DNA from: Avena insularis | Lineage: Eukaryota; Streptophyta; Magnoliopsida; Poales; Poaceae | Reading direction: 5' to 3' | DNA: 64,000 nt | NCBI GenBank assembly: GCA_023614405.1 | Contig: JAJUPC010000227.1 | Location: 62,001-126,000 of the forward strand | Shown here: positions 13,083 to 28,454 of the stretch, piece after piece | Position numbering within the stretch: the first letter of the stretch is position 1 | Layout of the letters: the number at the start of each line of letters is the position of its first letter | Translations under genes and position numbers: made by a program | Notes under the pieces: model-generated | Told to the model about the DNA's origin: nothing | The model's input: only the letters and a program-made list of their open reading frames with translations | Database searches by the model: none

Positions 13083-16000
13083 ATGACTCTAGAGGTGGTT
13101 TATGAAAGGAACACACATGCAATGACACTGGTGGATGCATGTGGTTTAGGAAAGGAACGCATAGGCAATGACTCTAGAGGTGGTTTAGGAAAACAAGACA
13201 CATCCAATGACTGTCGTGGTGGTTTAGGAAAAGAACAAACATGCAATGACCCTAGTGGATCCATGTGGTTTAGGAAAAAAACACATTCAATGACTCAGGT
13301 GGATCAATTTGGTTTAGGAATGGAACACACATGCAATGACTCTGGCGGATCCATGTAGTTTAGGAAAGGAACACATATGCAATGACTCTGGTTGATCCAT
13401 GTGGTTTAGGAAAAGAAGACACATGCAATGACACTGGTGGATCAATGTGGTCTAGGAAAGGAACACAAATGCTATAACTCTAGTGGATCCATGTGGTTTA
13501 AGAAAAGAACACCAATGCAATGACTCTGGTGGTGGTTTAGGGAAGGAAGACACATGCAATGACACTGGTGGATCCATGTGGTTTAGGAAAAGAACACACA
13601 TGTAATGAAACTGGTGGATCCATGTGGTTTAGGTAAAGAACACACATGCAATGCATCTGGTGGTGGTTTAGGAAAGAAAGACACATGCAATGACTTTGGA
13701 TGTGGTTTAGGAAAGGAACACACATGCAATGACTCTGGTGGATCCATGTGGTTTAGGAAAAGAACACACATGCAATGACATTGGTGGATCCATGTGGTTT
13801 AGGAAAACATCACACATGCAATGACACTGGTGGATCAATGTGGTTTAGGAAAGGAACACATATCACATGACTCTAGTGGATCCATGTGGTTTAGAAAAAG
13901 AACACACATGCAATGACTCTGGTGGTGGTTTAGGAAAGGAAGACACATGCAATGATCCTGGTGGATCCATGTGGTTTAGGAAAAGAACACACATGCATTG
14001 ACTCTAGTGGTGGTTCAGGAAAAGAACACACATGAAATGACCCTGGTGGATCCATGTGGTTTAGGTAAACAACACACATGCAATGACTCTGGTGGTGGTT
14101 TAGGAAAGGAAGACACATGCAATGACTCTGGTGGATCCATGTGGTTTAGGAAAAGAAGACACATGCAATGACACTAGTTGATCCATGTGGTTTATGAAAG
14201 GAACACACATGCAATGACTCTTGTGGTGGTTTAGGAAAAGAAGAGACAGGCAATGACTCCGGTGATGGTTTAGGAAAAGAAAACACATGAAATGACTCTG
14301 GTGGATCCATGTGGTTTAGGAAAAGAACACACATGCAATGACACTAGTGGTGGTTTAGGAAAAGAACATACATGCAATGACACTGGTGGGTCCATGTGGT
14401 TTCTGAAAAGAACACACATGCAATCACTCTAGTGGTGGTTTAGGAAAAGAAGACACATGCAATGACTCTGTTGGTGGTTTAGGAAAATAACACACATGCA
14501 ATTACTTTGGTGGATCCATGTGGTTGATGGAAAGAACACACATGCAATGACTCTGGTGGATCAATGTAGTTTAGGGAAGGAATAGACATGCAATGACTCT
14601 AGTGTTGGTTTAGGAAAAGAATACACATACAATGTCTCTGGTTGATCCATGTGGTTTAGGAAAACAACACACATGCAATGACAGTGGTGGGTCCATGTGG
14701 TTCAGGAAAAGAACACACATGCAATAACTCTAGTGGTGGTTTAGGAAAAGAAGACACATGCAATGACTCTAGTCGTGGTTTAGTAAAAGAACACACATAA
14801 AATGACTCTAGTGGATCCATGTGGTTTAAGAAAAGAACACACATGCAATGACTCGAGTGTTTGTTTAGGAAAAGAACACACATGCAATGACACTGGTGGA
14901 TCCATGTGGTTTAGGAAAGGAAGACACATCCAATGACTCTAGTGTTGGTTTAGGGAAAGAAGATACATGCAATTACTCTTGTGGATTCATGTGGTTTAGG
15001 AAAAGAACACACATGCAATGACTCTAGTGGTGGTTTAGGAAAAGAACACGCATGTAATGATATTGGTGGATCCATATGGTTTAGGAAAAGAACAAACATG
15101 CAATGACCCTAGTGGTGGTTTAGGAAAGGAAGACACATGCAATGACTCTGGATGTGGTTCAGGAAAGGAACACACATGCAATGACTCTAGTGGATCCATG
15201 TGTTTTAGGAAAAGAAGACACATGCAATGACTCTGGTGGTGGGTTAGAAAAGAACACACATGCAATAACTCTAGTGGTGGTTTAGGAAAGGAAGACACAT
15301 GCAATAACACTGGTGGATCCATGTGGTTTAGGAAAAGAACACACATGCAATGACTCTAGAGGTGGTTCGGGAAAAGAACACACATGCAATGACACTCGTG
15401 GATCCATGTGGTTTAGGTAATGAACACACAACCAATGACTCTGGTGGTGATTTAGGAAAGGTAGACCCATGCAATGAGTCTGGATGTGGTTTAGGAAACG
15501 AACACACATGCAATAACTCTAGTGTATCCATGTGGTTTAGGAAATTAACACACATGCAATGACTCTAGTGGTGGTTTATGAAAAGAAGACACATGGAATG
15601 ACACTGGTGAATCCATGTGGTTTAGGAAAGGAACACACATGCAATGAATCTAGATTTGGTTGAGGAAAAGAAGACACATGCAATGACTCTGGTGGATCCA
15701 TGTGGTGTATTAAAAGAACAAAAATGCAATGACTCTAGTTGTGGTTTATGAAAGGAACACACATGCAATGACACTGGTGGATCCATGTGGTTTAGGAAAG
15801 GAACACACATGCAATGACTCTAGTGGTGGTTTAGGAAAAGAAGACACATGCAATGACTCTTGAGGTGGTTCAGGAAAAGAACACACATGCAATGACACTC
15901 GTGGATCCATGTGGTTTAGGTAAAGAACACACATGCAATGACTCTGGTGGTGCTTTATGAAAGGAATACACTTGCAATGACTATGGATGTGGTTTAGGAA

Positions 16001-17382
16001 AAGAACACACATGCAATAACTCTGTTGTATCCATGTGGTTTAGGAAAAGAACACACATGCAATGACACTGGTGGATCCATGTGGTTTATTAAAAGAACAC
16101 ACATGCAATGACTCTAGTGGTGGTTTATGAAAGGAACACACATGCAATGACACTGGTGGATCCATGTGGTTTAGGAAAGGAACAAACATGCAATGACTCT
16201 AGTGGTGCTTTAGGGAAAGAAGAAACATGCAATGACTCTGGTGGATCCATGTGGTTTATTAAAAGAACACACATGCAATGACTCTGGTTGTGGTTTAGGA
16301 AAGCAAGACACATGCAATGACCCTGGTGGATCCCTGTGGTTTAGGAAAAGAACACACATGCAATGACTCTAGTGGTGGTTCAGGAAAAGAACACACATGC
16401 AATGACCCTGGTGGATCCATGTGGTTTAGGTAAACAACACACATGCAATGACTCTGGTGGTGGTTTAGGAAAGGAAGACACATGCAATGACTCTAGTGGA
16501 TCCATGTGGTTTAGGAAAACAAGACACATGCAATGACACTAGTGGATCCATGTGGTTTAGGAAAGGAACACACATGCAATGACTCTTGTGGTGGTTTAGG
16601 AAAAGAAGAGACAGGCAATGACTCCGGTGATGGTTTAGGAAAAGAAAACACATGAAATGACTTTGGTGGATCCATGTGGTTTAGGAAAAGAACACACATG
16701 CAATGACACTAGTGGTGGTTTAGGAAAAGAAGATACATGGAATGACACTGGTGGGTCCATGTGGTTTCTGAAAAGAATACACATGCAATCACTCTTGTGG
16801 TGGTTTAGGAAAAGAAGGCACATGAAATGACTCTGGTGGTGGTTTAGGAAAAGAACACACATGCAATGACTTTGGTGGATCCATGTGGTTGAAGGAAAGA
16901 ACACACATGGAATGACTCTGGTGGATCAATGTAGTTTAGGAAAGGAACACACATGCAATGACTCCAGTGTTGGTTTAGGAAAATAATACACATACAATGT
17001 CTCTGGTTGATCCATGTGGTTTAGGAAAATAACACACATGCAATGACACTGGTGGGTCCATGTGGTTTAGGAAAAGAACACACATGCAATAAGTCTAGTG
17101 GTGGTTTAGGAAAAGAAGACACATGCAATGACTCTAGTCGTGGTATAGTAAATGAACACACATAAAATGACTCTAGTGGATCCATGTGGTTTAAGAAAAG
17201 AACACACATGCAATGACTCTAGTGTTTGTTTAGGAAAAGAACACACATGCAATGACACTGGTGGATCCATGTGGTTTAGGAAAGGAACACACGTCGACTG
17301 ACTCTAGTGTTGGTTTAGGAAAAGAAGATACATGCAATTACTCTTGTGGATTAATGTGGTTTATTAAAAGAACACACATGCA
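13083..17382. repeat. Higher-order block H2, copy a (about 4.3 kb)
   Basis: First of three long copies. Anchors at 13083, 13537, 13930, 14100, 14656, 15035, 15350, 15746 and 16125 recur about 4300 bp later. It diverges from the next copy more than copies b and c do from each other. The phase chosen (start at the 13083 anchor) is arbitrary, as for any tandem period. Confidence 0.88.
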
Positions 17383-20300
17383 ATGACTCTAGAGGTCGTT
17401 TATGAAAGGAACACACATGCAATGACACTGGTGGATCCATGTGGTTTAGGAAAGGAACACATAGGCAATGACTCTAGAGGTGGTTTAGGAAAACAAGACA
17501 CATGCAATGACTCTCGTGGTGGTTTAGGAAAAGAACAAACATGCAATGACTCTAGTGGATCCATGTGGTTTAGGAAAAAAACACATTCAATGACTCAGGT
17601 GGATCAATTTGGTTTAGGAATGGAACACACATGCAATGACTCTGGTGGATCCATGTAGTTTAGGAATGGAACACATAGGCAATGACTCTGGTGGATCCAT
17701 GTGGTTTAGGAAAAGAAGACACATGCAATGACACTGGTGGATCAATGTGGTTTAGGTAAGGAACACAAATGCAATAACTCTAGTGGATCCATGTAGTTTA
17801 CGAAAAGAACACACATGCAATGAGTCTGGTGGTGGTTTAGGGAAGGAAGACACATGCAATGACACTGGTGGATCCATGTGGTTTAGGAAAATAACACACA
17901 TGTAATGAAACTGGTGGATCCATGTGGTTTAGGTAAAGAACACACATGCAATGCATCTGGTGGTGGTTTAGGAAAGAAAGACACATGCAATGACTTTGGA
18001 TGTGGTTTAGGAAAGGAACACACATGCAATGACTCTGGTGGATGCATGTGGTTTACGAAAAGAACACCCATGCAATGACATTGGTGGATCCATGTGGTTT
18101 AGAAGAGATCACACATGCAATGACACTAGTGGATCAATGTGGTTTAGGAAAGGAACACATATCACATGAGTCTAGTGGATCCATGTGGTTTAGAAAAAGA
18201 ACACACATGCAATGACTCTGGTGGTGGTTTAGGAAAGGAAGACACATGCAATGACCCTGGTGGATCCATGTGGTTTAGGAAAAGAACACACATGCAATGA
18301 CTCTAGTGGTGGTTTAGAAAAAGAACACACATGCAATGACCCTGGTGGATCCATGTGGTTTAGGTAAACAACAAACATGCAATGACTCTGGTGGTGGTTT
18401 AGGAAAGGAAGACACATGCAATGACTCTGGTGGATCCATGTGGTTTAGGAAAAGAAGACACATGCAATGACACTAGTGGATCCATGTGGTTTAGGAAAGG
18501 AACACACATGCAATGACTCTTGTGGTGGTTTAGGAAAAGAAGAGACAGGCAATGGCTCCGGTGATGGTTTAGGAAAAGAAAACACATGAAATGACTTTGG
18601 TGGATCCATGTGGTTTAGGAAAAGAACACACATGCAATGACACTAGTGGTGGTTTAGGAAAAGAACATACATGCAATGACACTGGTGGGTCCATGTGGTT
18701 TCTGAAAAGAACACACATGCAATCACTCTAGTGGTGGTTTAGGAAAAGAAGACACATGCAATGACTCTGGTGGTGGTTTAGGAAAAGAACACACATGCAA
18801 TGACTTTGGTGGATCCATGTGGTTGAAGGAAAGAACACACATGCAATGACTCTGGTGGATCAATGTATTTTAGGAAAGGAACACACATGCAATGACTCTA
18901 GTGTTGGTTTAGGAAAAGAATACACATACAATGTCTCTAGTTGATCCATGTGGTTTAGGAAAACAACAGACATGCAATGACACTGGTGGGTCCATGTGGT
19001 TTAGGAAAAGAACACACATGCAATAACTCTAGTGGTGGTTTAGGAAAAGAAGACACATGCAATGACTCTAGTCGTGGTTTAGTAAAAGAACACACATAAA
19101 ATGACTCTAGTTGATCCATGTGGTTTAAGAAAGGAACACACATGCAATGACTCGAGTGTTTGTTTAGGAAAAGAACACACATGCAATGACATTGGTGGAT
19201 CCATGTGGTTTAGGAAAGGAACACACATCGAATGACTCTAGTGTTGGTTTAGGAAAAGAAGATACATGCAATTACTCTTGTGGATTCATGTGGTTTAGGA
19301 AAACAACACACATGCAATGACTCTAGTGGTGGTTTAGGAAAAGAACACGCATGTAATGATAGTGGTGGATCCATGTGGTTGAGGAAAAGAACAAACATGC
19401 AATGACCCTAGTGGTGGTTTAGGAAAGGAAGACACATGCAATGACTCTGGATGTGGTTCAGGAAAGGAACACACATGCAATGACTCTAGTGGATCCATGT
19501 GTTTTAGGAAAAGAATACACATGCAATGACTTTGGTGGTGGGATAGAAAAGAACACACATGCAATGACTCTAGTGGTGGTTTAGGAAAGGAAGACACATG
19601 CAATAACACTGGTGGATCCATCTGGTTTAGGAAAAGAACACACATGCAATGACTCTAGAGGTGGTTCAGGAAAAGAAAACACATGCAATGACACTCGTGG
19701 ATCCATGTGGTTTAGGTAATGAACACACAATCAATGACTCTGGTGGTGATTTAGGAAAGGTAGACACATGCAATGAGTCTAGATGTGGTTTAGGAAAGGA
19801 ACACACATGCAATAACTCTAGTGTATCGATGTGGTTTAGGAAATTAACACACATGCAATGACTCTAGTGGTGGTTTACGAAAACAAGGCACATGCAATGA
19901 CACTGGTGGATCCATGTGGTTTAGGAAAGGAACACACATGCAATGACTCTAGATTTGGTTTAGGAAAATAAGACACATGCAATGACTCTGGTGGATCCAT
20001 GTGGTGTATTAAAAGAACACAAATGCAATGACTCTAGTTATGGTTTATGAAAGGAACATACATGCAATGACACTGGTGGATCCATGTGGTTTAGGAAAGG
20101 AACACACATGCAATGACTCTAATGGTGGTTTAGGAAAATAAGACACATGCAATGACTCTTGAGGTGGTTCAGGAAAAGAACACACATGCAATGACACTCG
20201 TGGATCCATGTGGTTTAGGTAAAGAACACACATGCAATGACTCTAGTGGTGGTTTATGAAAGGAAGACACTTGCAATGACTATGGATGTGGTTTAGGAAA

Positions 20301-21678
20301 AGAACACACATGCAATAACTCTGGTGTATCCATGTGGTTTAGGAAAAGAACACACATGCAATGAGACTAGTGGATCCATCTGGTTTATTAAAAGAACACA
20401 CATGCAATGACTAGTGGTGGTTTATGAAAGGAACACACATGCAATGACACTGGTGGATCCATGTGGTTTAGGAAAGGAACAAACATGCAATGAATCTAGT
20501 GGTGGTTTAGGAAAAGAAGACACATGCAATGACTCTAGTGGATCCATGTGGTTTATTAAAAGAACACACATGCAATGACTCTGGTGGTGGTTTAGGAAAG
20601 AAAGACACATGCAATGACCCTGGTGGATCCATGTGGTTTAGGAAAAGAACGCACATGCAATGACTCTAGTGGTGGTTCAGGAAAAGAACACACATGCAAT
20701 GACCCTGGTGGATCCATGTGGTTTAGGTAAACAACACACATGCAATGACTCTGGTGGTGGTTTAGGAAAGGAAGACACATGCAATGACTCTGGTGGATCC
20801 ATGTGATTTAGGAAAAGAAGACACATGCAATGACACTAGTGGATCCATGTGGTTTAGGAAAGGAACACACATGCAATGACTCTTGTGGTGGTTTAGGAAA
20901 AGAAGAGACACGCAATGACCCCGGCGATGGTTTAGGAAAAGAAAACACGTGAAATGACTTTGGTGGATCCATGTGGTTTAGGAAAAGAACACACATGCAA
21001 TGACACTAGTGGTGGTTTAGTAAAAGAACATACGTGCAATGACACAGGTGGGTCCATGTGGTTTTGAAAAGAACACACATGCAATCACTCTAGTGGTGGT
21101 TTATGAAAAGAAGACACATGTAATGACTCTGGTGGTGGTTTAGGAAAAGAACACACATGCAATGACTTTGGTGGATCCATGTGGTTGAAGGAAAGAACAC
21201 ACATGCAATGACTCTGGTGGATCAATGTAGTTTATGAAAGGAACACACATGCAATGACTCCAGTGTTGGTTTAGGAAAATAATACACATACAATGTCTCT
21301 GGTTGATCCATGTGGTTTAGGAAAAGAACACACATGCAATGACACTGGTGGGTCCATGTGGTTTAGGAAAAGAACACACATGCAATAAGTCTAGTGGTGG
21401 TTTAGGAAAAGAAGACACATGCAATGACTCTAGTCGTGGTATAGTAAATGAACACACATAAAATGACTCTAGTGGATCCATGTGGTTTAAGAAAAGAACA
21501 CACATGCAATGACTCTAGTGTTTGTTTAGGAAAAGAACACACATGCAATGACACTGGTGGATCCATGTGGTTTAGGAAAGGAACACACGTCGAATGACTC
21601 TAGTGTTGGTTTAGGAAAAGAAGATACATGCAATTACTCTTGTGGATTCATGTGGTTAATTAAAAGAACACACATGCA
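17383..21678. repeat. Higher-order block H2, copy b (about 4.3 kb)
   Basis: Nine or more anchors recur in copy c at an offset of 4296-4299 bp with very few substitutions. Examples are 17383/21679, 18399/22695, 19334/23630 and 20592/24890. This b-c pair looks like the youngest expansion of H2. Confidence 0.9.
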
Positions 21679-24600
21679 ATGACTCTAGAGGTCGTTTATG
21701 AAAGGAACACACATGCAATGACACTGGTGGATCCATGTGGTTTAGGAAAGGAACACATAGGCAATGACTCTAGAGGTGGTTTAGGAAAACAAGACACATG
21801 CAATGACTCTCGTGGTGGTTTAGGAAAAGAACAAACATGCAATGACTCTAGTGGATCCATGTGGTTTAGGAAAAAAACACATTCAATGACTCAGGTGGAT
21901 CAATTTGGTTTAGGAATGGAACACACATGCAATGACTCTGGTGGATCCATGTAGTTTAGGAAAGGAACACATAGGCAATGACTCTGGTGGATCCATGTGG
22001 TTTAGGAAAAGAAGACACATGCAATGACACTGGTGGATCAATGTGGTTTAGGTAAGGAACACAAATGCAATAACTCTAGTGGATCCATGTAGTTTACGAA
22101 AAGAACACACATGCAATGAGTCTGGTGGTGGTTTAGGGAAGGAAGACACATGCAATGACACTGGTGGATCCATGTGGTTTAGGAAAATAACACACATGTA
22201 ATGAAACTGGTGGATCCATGTGGTTTAGGTAAAGAACACACATGCAATGCATCTGGTGGTGGTTTAGGAAAGAAAGACACACGCAATGACTTTGGATGTG
22301 GTTTAGGAAAGGAACACACATGCAATGACTCTGGTGGATGCATGTGGTTTACGAAAAGAACACACATGCAATGACATTGGTGGATCCATGTGGTTTAGAA
22401 GATATCACACATGCAATGACACTGGTGGATCAATGTGGTTTAGGAAAGGAACACATATCACATGAGTCTAGTGGATCCATGTGGTTTAGAAAAAGAACAC
22501 ACATGCAATGACTCTGGTGGTGGTTTAGGAAAGGAAGACACATGCAATGACCCTGGTGGATCCATGTGGTTTAGGAAAAGAACACACATGCAATGACTCT
22601 AGTGGTGGTTTAGAAAAAGAACACACATGCAATGACCCTGGTGGATCCATGTGGTTTAGGTAAACAACAAACATGCAATGACTCTGGTGGTGGTTTAGGA
22701 AAGGAAGACACATGCAATGACTCTGGTGGATCCATGTGGTTTAGGAAAAGAAGACACATGCAATGACACTAGTGGATCCAAGTGGTTTAGGAAAGGAACA
22801 CACATGCAATGACTCTTGTGGTGGTTTAGGAAAAGAAGAGACAGGCAATGGCTCCGGTGATGGTTTAGGAAAAGAAAACACATGAAATGACTTTGGTGGA
22901 TCCATCTGGTTTAGGAAAAGAACACACATGCAATGACACTAGTGGTGGTTTAGGAAAAGAACATACATGCAATGACACTGGTGGGTCCATGTGGTTTCTG
23001 AAAAGAACACACATGCAATCACTCTAGTGGTGGTTTAGGAAAAGAAGACACATGCAATGACTCTGGTGGTGGTTTAGGAAAAGAACACACATGCAATGAC
23101 TTTGGTGGATCCATGTGGTTGAAGGAAAGAACACACATGCAATGACTCTGGTGGATCAATGTATTTTAGGAAATGAACACACATGCAATGACTCTAGTGT
23201 TAGTTTAGGAAAAGAATACACATACAATGTCTCTAGTTGATCCATGTGGTTTAGGAAAACAACAGACATGCAATCACACTGGTGGGTCTATGTGGTTTAG
23301 GAAAAGAACACACATGCAATAACTCTAGTGGTGGTTTAGGAAAAGAAGACACATGCAATGACTCTAGTCGTGGTTTAGTAAAAGAACACACATAAAATGA
23401 CTCTAGTTGATCCATGTGGTTTAAGAAAGGAACACACATGCAATGACTCGAGTGTTTGTTTAGGAAAAGAACACACATGCAATGACATTGGTGGATCCAT
23501 GTGGTTTAGGAAAGGAACACACATCGAATGACTCTAGTGTTGGTTTAGGAAAAGAAGATACATGCAATTACTCTTGTGGATTCATGTGGTTTAGGAAAAC
23601 AACACACATGCAATGACTCTAGTGGTGGTTTAGGAAAAGAACACGCATGTAATGATAGTGGTGGATCCATGTGGTTGAGGAAAAGAACAAACATGCAATG
23701 ACCCTAGTGGTGGTTTAGGAAAGGAAGACACATGCAATGACTCTGGGTGTGGTTCAGGAAAGGAACACACATGCAATGACTCTAGTGGATCCATGTGTTT
23801 TAGGAAAAGAAGACACATGCAATGACTCTGGTGGTGGGATAGAAAAGAACACACATGCAATGACTCTAATGGTGGTTTAGGAAAGGAAGACACATGCAAT
23901 AACACTGGTGGATCCATGTGGTTTAGGAAAAGAACACACATGCAATGACTCTAGAGGTGGTTCAGGAAAAGAAAACACATGCAATGACACTCGTGGATCC
24001 ATGTGGTTTAGGTAATGAACACACAATCAATGACTCTGGTGGTGATTTAGGAAAGGTAGACACATGCAATGAGTCTAGATGTGGTTTAGGAAAGGAACAC
24101 ACATGCAATAACTCTAGTGTATCCATGTGGTTTAGGAAATTAACACACACGCAATGACTCTAGTGGTGGTTTATGAAAAGAAGACACATGCAATGACACT
24201 GGTGGATCCATGTGGTTTAGGAAAGGAACACACATGCAATGACTCTAGATTTGGTTTAGGAAAAGAAGACACATGCAATGACTCTGGTGGATCCATGTGG
24301 TGTATTAAAAGAACACAAATGCAATGACTCTAGTTGTGGTTTATGAAAGGAACATACATGCAATGACACTGGTGGATCCATGTGGTTTAGGAAAGGAACA
24401 CACATGCAATGACTCTAATGGTGGTTTAGGAAAATAAGACACATGCAATGATTCTTGAGGTGGTTCAGGAAAAGAACACACATGCAATGACACTCGTGGA
24501 TCCATGTGGTTTAGGTAAAGAACACACATGCAATGACTCTGGTGGTGGTTTATGAAAGGAGGACACTTGCAATGACTATGGATGTGGTTTAGGAAAAGAA

Positions 24601-25900
24601 CACACATGCAATAACTCTGGTGTATCCATGTGGTTTAGGAAAAGAACACACATGCAATGACACTGGTGGATCCATCTGGTTTATTAAAAGAACACACATG
24701 CAATGACTCTAGTGGTGGTTTATGAAAGGAACACACATGCAATGACACTGGTGGATCCATGTGGTTTAGGAAAGGAACAAACATGCAATGAATCTAGTGG
24801 TGGTTTAGGAAAAGAAGACACATGCAATGACTCTAGTGGATCCATGTGGTTTATTGAAAGAACACACATGCAATGACTCTGGTGGTGGTTTAGGAAAGGA
24901 AGACACATGCAATGACCCTGGTGGATCCATGTGGTTTAGGAAAAGAACACACATGCAATGACTCTAGTGGTGGTTCAGGAAAAGAACACACATGCAATGA
25001 CCCTGGTGGATCCATGTGGTTTAGGTAAACAACACACATGCAATGACTCTGGTGGTGGTTTAGGAAAGGAAGACACATGCAATGACTCTGGTGGATCCAT
25101 GTGATTTAGGAAAAGAAGACACATGCAATGACACTAGTGGATCCATGTGGTTTAGGAAAGGAACACACATGCAATGACTCTTGTGGTGGTTTAGGAAAAG
25201 AAGAGACACGCAATGACCCCGGTGATGGTTTAGGAAAAGAAAACACGTGAAATGACTTTGGTGGATCCATGTGGTTTAGGAAAAGAACACACATGCAATG
25301 ACACTAGTGGTGGTTTAGGAAAAGAACATACGTGCAATGACACAGGTGGGTCCATGTGGTTTCTGAAAAGAACACACATGCAATCACTCTAGTGGTGGTT
25401 TAGGAAAAGAAGACACATGTAATGACTCTGGTGGTGGTTTAGGAAAAGAACACACATGCAATCAATTTGGTGGATCCATGTGGTTGAAGGAAAGAACACA
25501 CATGCAATGACTCTGGTGGATCAATGTAGTTTAGGAAAGGAACACACATGCAATGACTCTAGTGTTGGTTTAGGAAAAGAATACACATACAATGTCTCTG
25601 GTTGATCCATGTGGATTAGGAAAAGAACACACATGCAATGACACTGGTGGGTCTATGTGGTTTAGGAAAAGAACACACATGCAATAACTCTAGTGGTGGT
25701 TTAGGAAAAGAAGACACATGCAATGACTCTAGTCGTGGTTTAGTAAAAGAACACAAATAAAATGACTCTAGTGGATCCATGTGGTTTAAGAAAAGAAGAA
25801 ACATGCAATGACTCTAGTGTTTGTTTAGGAAAAGGTCACACAAGCAATGACACTGGTGGATCCATGTGGTTTAGGAAAGGAACACACATCGAATGACTCT
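21679..25900. repeat. Higher-order block H2, copy c (about 4.2 kb)
   Basis: Near-identical to copy b up to about 25.7 kb, with the offset drifting from 4296 to 4299. After the anchor at 25616 it does not return to the block start. It follows the sequence found after 23251 instead (spacing 379 bp in both), so the period is broken by an internal jump. Confidence 0.87.
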
Positions 25901-26326
25901 AGTGTTGGTTTAGGAAAAGAAGATACATGCAATTACTCTTGTGGATTCATGTGGTTTAGAAAAAGAACACACATGCAATGACTCTAGTGGTGGTTTAGGA
26001 AAAGAACACGCATGTAATGTTAGTGGTGGATCCATGTGGTTTAGGAAAAGAACAAACATGCAATGACCCTAGTGGTTGTTTAGGAAAGAAAGACACATGC
26101 AATGACTCTGGATGTGGTTCAGGAAAGGAATACACATGCAATGACTCTAGTGGATCCATGTGTTTTAGGAAAAGAAGACACATGCAATGACTCTGGTGGT
26201 GGGTTAGAAAAGAACACACATGCAATGACTCTAGTGGTGGTTTAGGAAAGGAAGACACATGCAATAACACTGGTGGATCCATGTGGTTTAGGAAAATAAC
26301 ACACATGCAATGACTTTAGAGGTGGT
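25616..26326. repeat. 711-bp local duplication, copy 1
   Basis: The anchors at 25616 and 25995 recur at 26327 and 26706, exactly 711 bp later. The copies differ by scattered substitutions. This is a small tandem duplication at the right end of the H2 family. Confidence 0.85.
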
Positions 26327-27037
26327 TCAGGAAAAGAACACACATGCAATGACACTGGTGGGTCTATGTGGTTTAGGAAAAGAACACACATGCAATAACT
26401 CTAGTGGTGGTTTAGGAAAAGAAGACACATGCAATGAATCTAGTCGTGGTTTAGTAAAAGAACACACATAAAATGACTCTAGTGGATCCATGTGATTTAA
26501 GAAAAGAACAAACATGCAATGACTCTAGTGTTTGATTAGGAAAAGGTCACACAAGCAATGACACTGGTGGATCCATGTGGTTTAGGAAAGGAACACACAT
26601 CAAATGACTCTAGTGTCGGTTTAGGAAAAGAAGATACATGCAATTACTCTTCTAGATTCATGTGGTTTAGGAAAAGAAAACACATGCAATGACTCTAGTG
26701 GTGGTTTAGGAAAAGAACACACATGTAATGATAGTGGTGGATCCATGTGGTTTAGGAAAAGAACAAACATGCAATGACCCTAGTGGTGGTTTAGGAAAGA
26801 AAGACACATGCAATGACTCTGGATGTGGTTCAGGAAAGGAACACACATGCAATGACTCTAGTGGATCCATGTGTTTTAGGAAAAGAAGACACATGCAATG
26901 ACTCTGGTGGTGGGTTAGAAAAGAACACACATGCAATGACTCTAGTGGTGGTTTAGGAAAGGAAGACACAAGCAATAACACTGGTGGATCCATGTGGTTT
27001 AGGAAAAGAACACACATGCAATGACTTTAGAGGTGGT
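26327..27037. repeat. 711-bp local duplication, copy 2
   Basis: Second copy of 25616-26326. To its right the array again follows the H2 pattern: the anchors at 27021 and 27417 correspond to 23945 and 24341, an offset of 3076. Confidence 0.85.
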
Positions 27038-28454
27038 TCATGAAAAGAACACACATGCAATGACACTCGTGGATCCATGTGGTTTCGGTAATGAACACAC
27101 AATCAATGACTCTGGTGGTGATTTAGGAAAGGTAGACACATGCAATGAGTCTGGATGTGGTTTAGGAAAGGAACACACATGCAATAACTCTGGTGTATCC
27201 ATGTGGTTTAGGAAATGAACACACATGCAATGACTCTACTGGTGGTTTATGAAAAGAGGACACATGCAATGACACTGGTGGATCCATGTGGTTTAGGAAA
27301 GGAACACACATGCAATGACTCTAATGTTGGTTTAGGAAAAGAAGACACATGCAATGACTCTGGTGGATCCATGTGGTGTATTAAAAGAACACAAATGCAA
27401 TGACTCTAGTTGTGGTTTATGAAAGGAACATACATGCAATGACACTGGTGGATCCATGTGGTTTAGGAAAGGAACACACGTGCAATGACTCTAGTGGTGG
27501 TTTAGGAAAAGAAGGCACATGCAATGACTCTTGAGGTGGTTCAGGAAAAGAACACACATGTAATGACACTCGTGGATCCATGTGGTTTAGGTAAAGTACA
27601 CACATGCAATGACTCTGGTGGTGGTTTATGAAAGGAAGACACTTGCAATGACTATGGATGTGGTTTAGGAAAAGAACACTCATGCAATAACTCTGGTGTA
27701 TCCCTGTGGTTTAGGAAAAGAACACACATGCAATGACACTGGTGGATCCATGTGGTTTATTAAAAGAACACACATGCAATGACTCTAGTTGTGGTTTATG
27801 AAAGAAACGCACATGCAATGACACTAGTGGATCCATGTGGTTTATTAAAAGAACACACATGCAATGACTCTAGTGGTGGTTTATTAAAGGAAAACACATG
27901 CAATGACTCTGGTGGATCCATGTGGTTTATTAAAAGAACACACATGCAATGACTCTAGTGGTGGTTTATTAAAGGAAAACACATGCAATGACACTAGTGC
28001 ATCCATGTGGTTTAGGAAAGGAACAAAAATGCAATGACTCTAGTGGTGGTTTAGGAAAAGAAGACACATGCAATGACTCCGGTGGTGGTTTAGGAAAAGA
28101 ACAAACATGCAATGACTCTAGTGGATCCATGTGGTTTAGGAAAGGAACACACATGCAATGATTCAGGTGGATCAATTTGGTTTCGTAATGGAACACACAT
28201 GCAATGACTCTGGTGGATCCATGTAGTTTAGGAAAGGAACGAACATGCAATGACTATGGTGGATCCATGTGGTTTAGGAAAAGAACACACATGCAATGAC
28301 ACTTGTGGCTCAATGTGGATTAGGAAAGGAACACACATGCAATGAGTCTGGTGGATCCAGTGGTTTAGGAAAAGAACACACATGCAATGACTCTCGTGGT
28401 GGTTTACGGAAGGAATACACATGCAATGACACTGGTGGATCCATGTGGTTTAGG

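Noticed and set aside
208..28422. Dozens of 60-100-codon ORFs on both strands of the satellite, with recurring peptides such as SFPKP and GLGKEHTCND
   Set aside because: They are translations of the tandem unit. The 46-bp unit shifts the frame by one base each time while the 39-bp unit keeps it, so ORFs open and close at fixed unit combinations. There is no start context, domain or selection signal.
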